Assembly: GCA_035222895.1 (NCBI GenBank)
Contig: JAVYIG010007524.1
Span: forward strand, 36,883 to 100,882
Source of the DNA: Strongylocentrotus droebachiensis
Taxonomy: Eukaryota > Echinodermata > Echinoidea > Camarodonta > Strongylocentrotidae
DNA length: 64,000 nt
Reading direction: 5' to 3'
Shown: positions 49,925-60,288 of the stretch, piece after piece
Layout of the letters: each line of letters begins with the position of its first letter
How positions within the stretch are numbered: the stretch's first letter is position 1
Position numbers and translations under genes: made by a program
Notes under the pieces: generated by a model
The model's database searches: none
What the model was told of the DNA's origin: nothing
The model's input: the letters and a program-made list of their open reading frames with translations, nothing else

Positions 49925-49974
49925 CTTGACGTTCTTGACTTGTAGCTCTCACTACCAAGCTGTTGTTGAACTGA
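49925..49974 (-). promoter_or_regulatory. BEL leader / primer-binding region
   Basis: Fifty bases between the 5' LTR and the Gag ATG, where the tRNA primer site should be. No TGG occurs at the LTR edge. The first TGG-containing segment (TTGGTAGTGAGAGC) begins about 16 bases in. I cannot name the tRNA. Confidence 0.4.
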
Positions 49975-50977
49975 TGTGATTGACGATTGACGATTGACGA
50001 TTAATTCACTTAACTAGAAGACACCATTGACGAATGAATAACACAGCGACACCCTTTTGTGATACCAAGACTCCAAACTGGCAGGTGCAAGATTCAACCT
50101 TTAATAAAAGATAAAAACACAATCATAAGCATTACTAGAATAATGCATCCAATATGCTACTTAGCATAGCTGATATGACAATCAAATAATCTATCCAACA
50201 TTTGTTTATCTTATCCAGTCAAATAATAAACAGGTTTGTAAATAACTGTAAATAAATGGCATAATATATGAGTTAGGAAATATCTTTACATATTTCTGCT
50301 AAGATGAGTTCATAGCTCCTTTGATCGACTCACTATTAATTATCAAAGCATAATAGGCCCAACATATCATTTAGCGGTAACCTAAATCTTAATAACAGGC
50401 TGCACGAAAGACTACCAATCTATAATGACCCCTGGCATACCTGACCTACTTTCTGTCAAATACTCTTTATAGAACATTTTGTCTTTCATACTAATCCAAA
50501 AACCAACTAAATATTGGACAGCTTATACTGTACATACATTTCTAACATAATCCACTGAAACTAATAATAATACAACGTTTTTGTCATATTCATATCTGTC
50601 TTGTTTACGTTTACCGAACTTCATTCTAACCTAATGACTTTATACACAACCGTATGCCCACACACAACGTGAATTTACGTACTTGAGTAACAATTTTCTT
50701 ACTTAATTTTACACTATTTGCATTTCTTCATTTTTATCACCAATAGCATCAAACACAACAATAGTCATCATATTTCAATAAACAGAGGTAAATAAATACT
50801 CACAACATTGGGCTTGTGTCAAAATACCAAAAAAATGGTGCACTTTCAGTGCCGATAACTAACTGCAACAACGTGTTTTAGTTTCCCTGACAAATTCGCT
50901 ACTGCCCTCTATGGCTAAAACCCAAAATAACCAAAACTTCGCTTCTGACGTCACAATACCCCACATCGTATGCAACA
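49975..50977 (-). repeat. BEL 5' LTR
   Basis: It is the same length as the 3' LTR, with no mismatch seen by eye. Presumed promoter of the element, including the TGACGTCA site at 50946-50953. Confidence 0.93.
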
Positions 50978-50982
50978 AGGTC
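50978..50982 (+). repeat. BEL insertion target duplication, right copy
   Basis: AGGTC, matching 42201-42205. Confidence 0.85.
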
Positions 50983-51088
50983 TATTCATCCAGAACCGCT
51001 TGTCAGTAAATTCTTCAATATAACAATATAATAGCTTCCTATGTGGTCTTTTACCCTTTAAAAAATACACAAATTTTATGTACTTTTC

Positions 51089-51738
51089 TATGGGGCGCCA
51101 AGTGTTACCCTAGTTTTTCGGTATAAAATCACCTCATTTTGTTACAAAATTTGTACCGAATTAATTTTGTTACGAAATGATTTGTACCAAATTTATTTTG
51201 TTACAAAATGAACAACAAAAACTTATTTTGTAACAAAATTTTATTTTGTTAAAAACTTTTGTAACAAAATAAATTTTGTTACAAAATGATTTGTACCGAA
51301 TTCATTTTGTTACAAAATGATTTTTACCGAATTCATTTTGTTACAAAATCATTTTACCGAATTCATTTTGTTACAAAATGATTTGTACCGAATTCATTTT
51401 GTTACAGAATGAATTTTACCGAATTCATTTTGTTACAGAATGACTTTTACCGAATTCATTTTGTTACAAAATGACTTTGTACCGAATTCATTCTGTATTA
51501 CAAAATGTTTTTCTTTTGTGGACGGAATACATTTTGTACCGAGCTCATTTTCATTCTGTGTACGAAATTATAGTCCGTGCATATAGTTTTGTGTCCGCGG
51601 AATGCACGGTCAGTGAACAGTTGATGCCTGGGGGAGAGGGGATTAAGTATTAGCCTTGATAAGAAGTTGTGTTCATACTACACGCACTGCCACATCCTGA
51701 CAACACACTAGTAGCGTACACATGGTGTGTTTACACTT
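51089..51738 (+). repeat. Foldback left inverted arm
   Basis: Outer tandem domain to about 51480, then a unique inner domain with GTCCGCGGAATGCACGG and CACTGCCACATCCTGA. A partial direct copy of the arm follows at about 51741-51890. Confidence 0.85.
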
Positions 51739-52428
51739 AATAATACAAAATGACTTTGTGCCGAATTCAATCTGTAATACAATTTTTTTTTGTGGACGGA
51801 ATACATTTCGTACCCGTACTCATTTTCATTCTGTGTACGGAATTCATTCTGTAATACAAAATGTGTTTTCTTGTGGACGGAATTCTTCCATGGGGTCCAA
51901 AATCATAGTAATTTGTGTACTATATCCACCTTATCGACCCCCCTCGCCTCATCACCCCCTCTCGATACCACCAGCCCCTCCCGCTACCCCCTCCCAAGTC
52001 CTCCAGGGTATATTACAAAGAACAATACAGATTTATAACTTGCAAATATTTATAGTTATGCATATCTTTTTTCTCGTCATACTTTTACAGGTTCCAAAGG
52101 GCCTGCATTAGGGCCCACAATTTGATATTATATTATTTCAATTCTGTAACGAGATTTGTGTACTTTGTTTTGTATAGCGCCTTGAGTAAGTTATTAACTA
52201 AGTGCGCTTTTAAAGGCACACTGCCATACTTGTAGCTACTTGCTCCCTCTATATAGAAAACTTCCCCAATCGGTGCCTGTTGGTCCCCCATGATCCTCTT
52301 TTTCTTATGTTAAATGAGAGCTGAGTTAATGAGATAGCCACCTGTCACAGTGACCTCGATGGCTCTCTGTGTGGTCTAATCCCTTCTGGCCCAGTAGTGG
52401 TGACGGTCTTTAATATGAGTATGTAAAT

Positions 52429-52485
52429 ATTATTGTTATTGAGAGAATATAGTTTATTAAACTATATTCTCTCAATAACAATAAT
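52429..52485 (+). repeat. Perfect 28-bp hairpin inside the foldback element
   Basis: Arms 52429-52456 and 52458-52485 are exact reverse complements around a single T, containing TTGAGAGAATATAGTTTA. It lies in the loop region between the long arms. Confidence 0.9.
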
Positions 52486-52605
52486 AATTAATGCCGTCAG
52501 TATATTTGTCTTTTGCTTACTTATACAAAATTCTTAGCCCAAATTCTTAGCGAAACGCTTTGTTTATGTCCAGATTAACTTTAACTTCCAGTATCTTGGT
52601 ATTAT

Positions 52606-53262
52606 TGAGTGTAGACACACCCACACCATGTATACGCTACTAGTGTGTTATCAGGATGTGGCAGTGCGTGCAGTAAAAACACAACTTATTATCAAGGTTG
52701 ATGATTAGTCCCCTCTCCCCAAAGCATCAACTGTTCACTGGCCGTGCATTCCGCGGACACAAAACTATATGCACGGACTATAATTTCGTACACAGAATGA
52801 AAATGAGCTCGGTACAAAATGAATTCCGTCCACAAAAGAAAAACATTTTGTAATACAGAATGAATTCGGTACAAAGTCATTTTGTAACAAAATGAATTCG
52901 GTAAAAGTCATTCTGTAACAAAATGAATTCGGTAAAATTCATTCTGTAACAAAATGAATTCGGTACAAATCATTTTGTAACAAAATGAATTCGGTAAAAT
53001 GATTTTGTAACAAAATGAATTCGGTAAAAATCATTTTGTAACAAAATGAATTCGGTACAAATCATTTTGTAACAAAATTTATTTTGTTACAAAAGTTTTT
53101 AACAAAATAAAATTTTGTTACAAAATAAGTTTTTGTTGTTCATTTTGTAACAAAATAAATTTGGTACAAATCATTTTGTAACAAAATTAATTCGGTACAA
53201 ATTTTGTAACAAAATGAGGTGATTTTATACCGAAAAACTAGGGTAACACTTGGCGCCCCATA
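52606..53262 (-). repeat. Foldback right inverted arm
   Basis: Inverted copy of the left arm with small indels (for example GTGTGGGTGTGTCT against GTGTGTTT) at the inner edge. Confidence 0.85.
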
Positions 53263-53268
53263 CTTTTC

Positions 53269-54304
53269 ACAATTCTAAATGCATGTTTGCCAAATCCTCC
53301 TTGCTTCCTGACTGAAAAAATTTGTGCAAACATGCATTTTATTGACCAAGGATTAGTACAGCACAACTCTCCCAAACTCATTAAATTGCTGCACTCCTAA
53401 AAATTCTGCAGAAGAAAAACTTCTAGTCAGATCCAAAACCAATGAATGATCTGAAGTAGTCTATAATTGTCCATAGTCTCTCGACCCACCTATTCCAGCT
53501 TCTTCTCTTTTTATTCTCAAAGGTTGTCTTTTCTATGGTGTATCCCCCCCCCCTCATCCCTCAGATATAGATTGAAAATGCTATGCCTTTCCTGTCTTCT
53601 CTCCGACCCAAAGTGAGCTCACTAAAAGTGGCTCAATTTTGAAGTAGTGCGATGCATTGCCTTTAACAAGAATCAATAGAGCTTCCTTTTTATTACATTA
53701 CTTTATGTCAAACAAATATATGAAAATGATAAATTCACTAAATTGCAAATAATATTTGAAACCTAAGGAAGCTCTTTCAACATTTGAGATAAATGTGTAC
53801 AGGGGCTAGTCAACTTAGAGCTTACTCTATTCAGCAGTCTATAAGCAAGTGTAGAATATCATTATTTTGTTAATCTCATTCCTAACAATATCATTAATTT
53901 AGCTCTTCACAATGATATCAAGGGAAGATTATGAAAATGATACTGAAACATTTCTTAGTATCATTTGCTTTTATTCTTAAAGCTACATTGAGTACATCCA
54001 TTTAAATAAAATTTCATATTTTCGAAATATTGTGATTAGAGAAAGGCTTCAACAGATAGGCTGGAATACCATGACCTACATACAGCTTGGTTGGCAGGAC
54101 TCCTCAATAATTCTGTCATAAATACCTGTGGATTTTTTATGAAGGAAGCTCATAAAAAGGCAAATATTTATGATAGCAAATCATAAATCAGGATAAAAAA
54201 AGTCAGCATATTCCTGACAGTGTCACTGATGCGATGGACCTACTACACAGCTGTATATACAATGATGGTATATAGGAAAATTGAATAAAGACACATATAT
54301 TTAT

Positions 54305-54336
<32 letters not shown>

Positions 54337-56779
54337 AAGAGAAAGGGATTACTTTGTTTAAATAACTTCTGAGAAAAAGAAAGAAGGAATCATTCGTCTG
54401 TAAAGGAAAAAAGCAGAAAAAGAAAATAAGATAAAAGAAGAAATAAACACAGGAGAAATCAGATGACAGAAAAATAAAGAGAAGAAAGGAAAAACAGAGT
54501 GCGAAATTCAAAGAAGAATATAGAAGCAACTAAACTGTGGGGAAGAGTGCAAATCACCTCTATTTTACTTGAATTGACTAGAAATGTGAAGTGTTTTGTA
54601 AGTAAAGCAGGATGAAACACTTGAAAAAGAAATTTAGTTCTTTTCCTATTTCTAAGCATTATTTAACTTGAGCAAATAATTGTATTTTTCTCCCCCAAGA
54701 AAAACTTTCGGCAATAAAATGGAGCTCGATTTTTGAAACAATTTAAAACTATTAATAGAAGCAGCTCTAATACTATGCAAACCAATTCCAATAAGACACG
54801 CTTGAGTTACAAGCCCCCTTGGGTTTTTAGGACAGCTATAGATTCTTAATCTTCTTAAGAATGTGGTTTATAATTTGGAAATTGGTGTCAATTACAAATT
54901 TTCTCACGGAAAATCCCCAAAACACCCTTTCAGTCTCTTAAGAGAATAGTCCGGGGAAACACAGAAGGAAACCAAGCAAAGCATGATAGCCAAGTTTAGC
55001 CGATAGGGGTAATCGATGAAACAACAATGAGATAAGTCAAACAACAAGTTGACTCAAATGTAAGTGAATAATTTTAGAAAGGCTTCTGCTGTGATGGGAA
55101 GCACGATCCTTTAGGGGCAGATACAGGATTGATTTTTGAGAGCTAAAAAGCAACAGAGAGGAAAGTAATCAATACGGGGAAAGTGGAAATTCAGCCGTGA
55201 AAAAGTGGAACTGCAAGAAAGTGGTCAAAACAAAATACGAGCGAGGAGAAAGGGATCATCTCAGTCAAGAGCTTCAATAATGAGGATGAAAAGTGCCTTT
55301 TAGGGTGAAATAGCATTGGAATTATTTCTACACATCACCCCCTGGTCATGGTGGTACATAATAGAATTCAATACATTTCTGTATACTCATGTACAGAACA
55401 GCAATATGAAAGAAATATGTTTTTCATTATCAACACAAATAAACATGAAGAAACAGACAAGTAAACAATGCTAATCAGCTATCATTAAAAAGAAATTTGG
55501 ATGCACCAGAAGTGTGAAGATGTTGGTAAAAGCTGACCAATCACTTTGAAGTTCTGAAAACACTTTTAATGTAATCCCCTAAATCCCACCACAGTGTCTT
55601 ACAGATCTTGATGTAATAATTAAAAAAATGAAATGAAATCTTGTGTACAGTTTATACGCTAAGTGAATAATTTTTAATGGGCAGGAATAATCTTTATTCA
55701 GAATACAATGAAAAGCATTTTTCTTGCTTCAATGGAATATTGAATCGAGGTATGGAAGCTTCCCTCGTCACGATGTGACACATGCTCAATCGTGTATACA
55801 TCAGTCAATACTTCCTCAATACACATGGCTCCATGTAGATTAAAACAGAGCAATTATATATCCAGTCAAACGCGATAAAAACAGATCAACGAGCTAATTC
55901 GCTAAAACACAAAAGGTTTTAAGAAGAAGAGAAAATAGAAATTAAAGCCGCATGACACTGAGTATAAGGTACAGTTAGACAGAGATGAAAAGAGGATTGT
56001 TAACACAGTGGATAGTATGGGGCTTAAAGGGGAAGTTAACACAGATATTATCTTGGTTTGCATAAAAGGAGAAAAATTAGGGAAATAGGAAAGATATGAG
56101 TTTTTGAAGTTGTCATCAGTGAAACCCAAATTGGCGGCACTGTGACGTATCTTGCGAGCTCCTCTCCTATTTACTCTGTACAGAAAATGTCATAAAATGT
56201 CATCTTTTAAAAGTTATTGATGACGAAATAGACTTGTTTCATATTTGTATAACAAATAGTTGCAATTATTATTAAAACCAAATTATCAAATAATCCATTC
56301 ACACTTTAAGCTGCATATAGAGTTTTTGAGGGTTTAAATTAAACAGGCAAAATCATCATGATATCTTTAAAGGTAAAGACCAGTATTGGCAACGCCCCAA
56401 TTTCAAAAAATGAAATGGAAGCTCTCATTACCAATCATGTGAAAGAATATGTTTTGACTAATACATGATGATAAAAAATTTGCCGGGAAACCGCCTACTA
56501 ATTCATATATTTGGTAAATTTATTTCTCTCATGGTCTGGTGAGAGAGATAGGGTAGTCCCATATACATCTTTCTGTGTATAGTGCTTGTAACTTTACGAA
56601 GAATCCCTTACAGAAATTTAGGCATGCCGGCAGTTACCGACTAGCTAGTGAAAGCTAGTGACTAGCTAGTGGCTATCCTAATAGGCAATCGCTAGCTAGC
56701 GCACTGTACACGCTCGCTTATTGCTCGCTATAAACTCGCTTTAAATTTCTGCCCTATCCTGCTGCATGCATGCGAGGAC
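53269..56779. other. Unassigned non-coding stretch
   Basis: AT-rich DNA with a GA microsatellite (54305-54348) in a purine-rich block. CTAGCTAG-type palindromes cluster at about 56640-56700. No exon or element with defined ends found. Confidence 0.45.
54305..54348 (+). repeat. (GA)n microsatellite
   Basis: GA dinucleotides with GAAA interruptions. Confidence 0.85.
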
Positions 56780-56781
56780 CA

Positions 56782-57205
56782 ATGCTGCATGCCTGCAAGC
56801 TATTTTAAAGTCCATTTGCAGCTTGCAGGCTTGCAAGATTGGTCATGGAACCTACTGCACGCCAGAAAGCTTGCAAAGTTTACGGAAATCTTGCAAGCCT
56901 GCAAGCCTTGCAGGCTAACATGCTATTTTAAAAACGGCTGCAAGCTTGTAGGCTTGCAAGATTGGTCATGAAACCTACTGCATGCCAGAAAGCTTGCAAA
57001 GTTTACTGAAATCTTGCAAGCCTGCAAGGCTTGCAGGCTAACACGCTATTTTAAAAACGGCTGCAAGCTTGTAGGCTTGCAAGATTGGTCATGAAACCTA
57101 CTGCATGCCAGAAAGCTTGCAAAGTTTACTGAAATCTTGCAAGCCTGCTATTTTAAAGTCGACTGTTTACATGGAACCTACTGCACGCCTGCAAGCTGGC
57201 ACGTC
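56782..57205 (+). repeat. 123-bp minisatellite, ~3 copies
   Basis: The block GCTTGTAGGCTTGCAAG (GCTTGCAGG... in copy 1) starts at 56821, 56944 and 57067, an exact 123-bp period. Each unit contains ATTGGTCATGRAACCTACTGC and several self-complementary CTTGCAAG/GCAAGCCTGC words. Partial units flank the two full copies. The unit length is a multiple of three, so one frame stays open across it; I see no evidence that it is translated. Confidence 0.9.
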
Positions 57206-57847
57206 GCAACTCGCAAACCAATTCTACAATTTGAGAAGTTAATTGCAATTAAGCTTACCAGTCTTTTAGAAAGCATACTAAGCATCTGCATTTCAAGTAG
57301 TACTCTTCAATAAGTTATGTACAATAAAGAGGGGAAAAGTTGTTACATGTACATGATCAAGTCGCACACATTTCTCGAGACTCGTACAAAAGAGAAACAA
57401 AATGATGGTTTCCAGGAACCAAGTTTACTTTATATCTTACAGAATGTATCCATGGATTTGATTATTCAGTGCTCTCACAATAATTATTGCTGCAAATGTC
57501 AGCTGACATAAAGTTACATTTAAGAGATTTTATAGGCATTTTATGCAATTTCACATTCTGCCTTTTGAAATACAATTATTCATGATGGGTGAATGGAATC
57601 ATTTGTATGTAAGCACTTCACAAAGACCATGCATTCAATTGAGTTACCCAATCAACCACTACTCAGGGTTTGACAAGTCACAATACAATTATATACAGAG
57701 TGTAATGAACACAATACATAATAATAATAATACTCACGTTTTTATGTAGCTTATAAATAGCTTATAAAACAAAGAGGTATGGCAAAATAAGTCTTAGCCT
57801 TAAAGCGTCCGAACACCTTTGTATACAGATGCCAACTGATGATCATG
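57206..57847. other. 3' flank of the Tnp2-like gene
   Basis: AT-rich, no frame of note. It should contain the 3'UTR of the minus-strand gene, but I found no AATAAA in the sense direction close to the stop. Confidence 0.4.
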
Positions 57848-60288
57848 CTAATCTCTCTCTACTTGATTGGGGCGTTTAGCGACATACAAATAATCACAAT
57901 CATCAATCTCCATGAAAACACATAATTCAATTATATCCTTTATTTCAACTGCTACTAATTCAAAGCCATCTTTTCTGCAAGGAACAAGGTGACTTACTTT
58001 AGCAGATGTCATGTCATCATTTGATAGGTGAAAATCTACAACCTGGAACTTCTCAATAAGGGCAATATATATTGAACATGAACAGATACCATCACATGAA
58101 CAAGGAGCTGAAGGGGTTAATTCTATGTATTTATGAACACGACCAAATGATAAGGTTTCATCCTGATAAAACATAACAGTGTATGAATTTCGCTGGTAGG
58201 CCAAAGTATATTCTTTTGAACATATTACCGTGCTATCCCACATTACTCTTAAGAAGGATTGAACCTCACGGCAGACTGCATGGCCGACTAGTCTCCGTAT
58301 TACAGTTTGTTCCATTCTTTTTAGGGTGTATTTCTTAGTGACACCAAGAATATAGTAATCATGAAACATATGCTTACCTTTCTTGTATTTGTGTGAGGAG
58401 AATCTCATTCTAGAGAAAAACTTTCCAACTTCAGAATCCAGTTTCAAATCTTGCACAAGCAATGGATACTTCAAGAAAATTGCCACACTGTTAGCAATTT
58501 GCATATCAACATTTTGTGTACCATGAAACAAAGACAATAATTCTCCATTAATCGATTCAAAGGTAAAACATGAATAAACCCAAAGGGGACCAAGATTTCT
58601 GACAACATCACATAGATGAAGCAGTTGGTGAATATTTGATGTCATCTCACTTTTGGAATATAAGGTTTCATGCATCATACAAAAATGTTGTAAAACTTGC
58701 TCACAGTGATCGATAGTTTCGTGGGAAATGGAATCTACATTAAGTAAATACACAGCCTCCACCAAAAGCAAATAATGCTGAAAATACATGTCAAGGAGTA
58801 AACCAGATAATACTGGTAGGGAGTAGTAGAAGAGCCATGACCGACACTCTGATGCCTTCCAGTATTTTCTGTGATCCCTAATACTTCTTGGTACTCGACC
58901 AATGAAATTTGGAGGTTTCAGATTCTTCAAACGGGCATCTGCAGCAGAAAGTAAGTGGGATATACTATAAGGTTGACTGGAATGGCTGCTATCAAACCAA
59001 AGTTTTAAAAGCCTTCTAACTATTCCAAGAAGAACCTGGTGCATCCAGTCAATAGCTGTACCATTTATCAAATCAGGCATATGGTACAAAAACCAGGATG
59101 GACCTTTTATTCCGAGTATTGGTTTTCCCATCTGAAAAGCCTGCTCTGCGCACATTTTTGTTTGGTCATGTGTTCTTTTGCTGTCATCTAATGTGGTCAA
59201 ATCACAAGGGAACACTCTTGCATGCCCTCTTCCAACACTTATGACTTCCCCTGGTTGGGTGCATTTGGGGCATCCATATAACCCATTAAATTGGGTCATA
59301 TTGAGGACCGAGCATTTTGCAGGCATATCACATGTCCCACACAATAAAATGCCCTTAACCTTTTGTTCCATTCCCAGGTAATTACAGATATTAACTCCAG
59401 ATGATAAGTCTTGCAATGATGTATGAAAAGGTTTCAAAAAAGTATTCATGTGTGGCTTACCTTCACCATACCACAAACCTGCTATCACCATTTTTTCTTT
59501 CAGAAATCTTTTAGTTGGGGGCAATTCGTTGATTAAAAAATAAAGGGGCCAAATTTGAAATTTTGAGGACTTAAAAATTGGAACGCCATCAGTATTCCAC
59601 ATAAATGAAATATTATTGGGGTTTTGTAGAAGTCCACCAGGTTGTGAAAACTTCTTGTACAAGAGACCATCATATATATCTCTAATCGTACCATCATTTT
59701 TTCTATGAAATCTGTGTTGCAGATCACCACTAAAGTCTTTTTGTTGAAACAAAGCTTGTATCTGTGCCAAAATGGGGATTTCAATGAAATATGTCTTGTC
59801 TTTCTTACTTGTAATTTGTTTGTGACAACATGGACAGCTGTTTTGTTGTTTATTTAAAAGGAAACCACAAACTGAACAAAACTGGTGAAATACAAGGGGC
59901 ATCTTTAAGTTAGAGAAATATTTCTTAAACAAATGAAGGGTAGTCTTGCACAGGTTTGGGTGTTTGCAATGCAGGCACACAAGAGTTAAAATGTCAACAA
60001 GACATGACCCTGTTAAGCTATGCCTCAACCCTAAGGTTAAAATAAGAAGCATGCTCTCTGCAAGGGTCAATGGGGCTCCTTCATACAATGGTTTGCTATC
60101 AAATGGTGAATCATCTGATGATGCAGGAATGTCCTCAAAGCTCTCCTCAGCATCGAACCAGTCATCACCAAGAACATCAAAATGTATGTCATCCCCATCC
60201 TCTTCCTTTTCCTCTTCATTGTTGTCCGTGGACATAGCAGTGACAGCATTGGCCATCCATTCACCTGGTGGATCAGCATCTCTCACAT
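57848..60288 (-). CDS. Tnp2-like gene exon 5 (transposase domain)
   Basis: This exon begins after TCCTTTCAG and carries the whole transposase-like region. Its first codon is split with exon 4, so the frame continues upstream and does not start here. Confidence 0.85.

Larger units (their letters stand above)
42206..50977 (-). mobile_element. Complete BEL/Pao LTR retrotransposon
   Basis: The element is 8772 bp: two 1003-bp LTRs that look identical by eye (42206-43208 and 49975-50977), TG...CA ends, a 5-bp AGGTC target duplication, an uninterrupted 1843-codon Gag-Pol frame on the minus strand, and a purine-rich tract next to the 3' LTR. BEL/Pao assignment follows from the Gag DUF1759-like and protease DUF1758-like regions, the H2C2 integrase and the DUF5641-like tail. 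Matching LTRs and an open frame imply a recent, possibly still active insertion. The leader between the 5' LTR and the ATG is only 50 bp. The gap from stop codon to 3' LTR is long (about 1.2 kb) and non-coding. Confidence 0.95.
51089..53262. mobile_element. Foldback (TU-like) transposon with long inverted arms
   Basis: The left arm (about 51089-51738) and right arm (about 52606-53262) are inverted copies of about 650 bp, with outer ends TATGGGGCGCCAAGTGTTAC and its reverse complement. The outer part of each arm is a tandem array of ~15/30-bp units built on TTTTGTTACAAAATG and TGTACCGAATTCA. The inner part is unique, non-repetitive arm sequence. Flanking copies of TACTTTTC (51081-51088, 53261-53268) give a 6- to 8-bp target duplication, depending on whether the outer TA belongs to the element. 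No transposase frame is present. The architecture recalls the foldback TU elements described from sea urchins (from memory). The exact family is unverified. Confidence 0.85.

Noticed and set aside
51471..51653. 60-codon frame repeated at 52692-52880 on the minus strand with almost the same peptide
   Set aside because: The two peptides match because they lie in the inverted arms of the foldback element. This shows the repeat structure, not a conserved gene.
60286..60288. Start of the Tnp2-like protein at the beginning of the long frame
   Set aside because: The frame's first codon is GTG just inside a TTTCAG acceptor, and the frame joins upstream exons in matching phase, so it is an internal exon edge.
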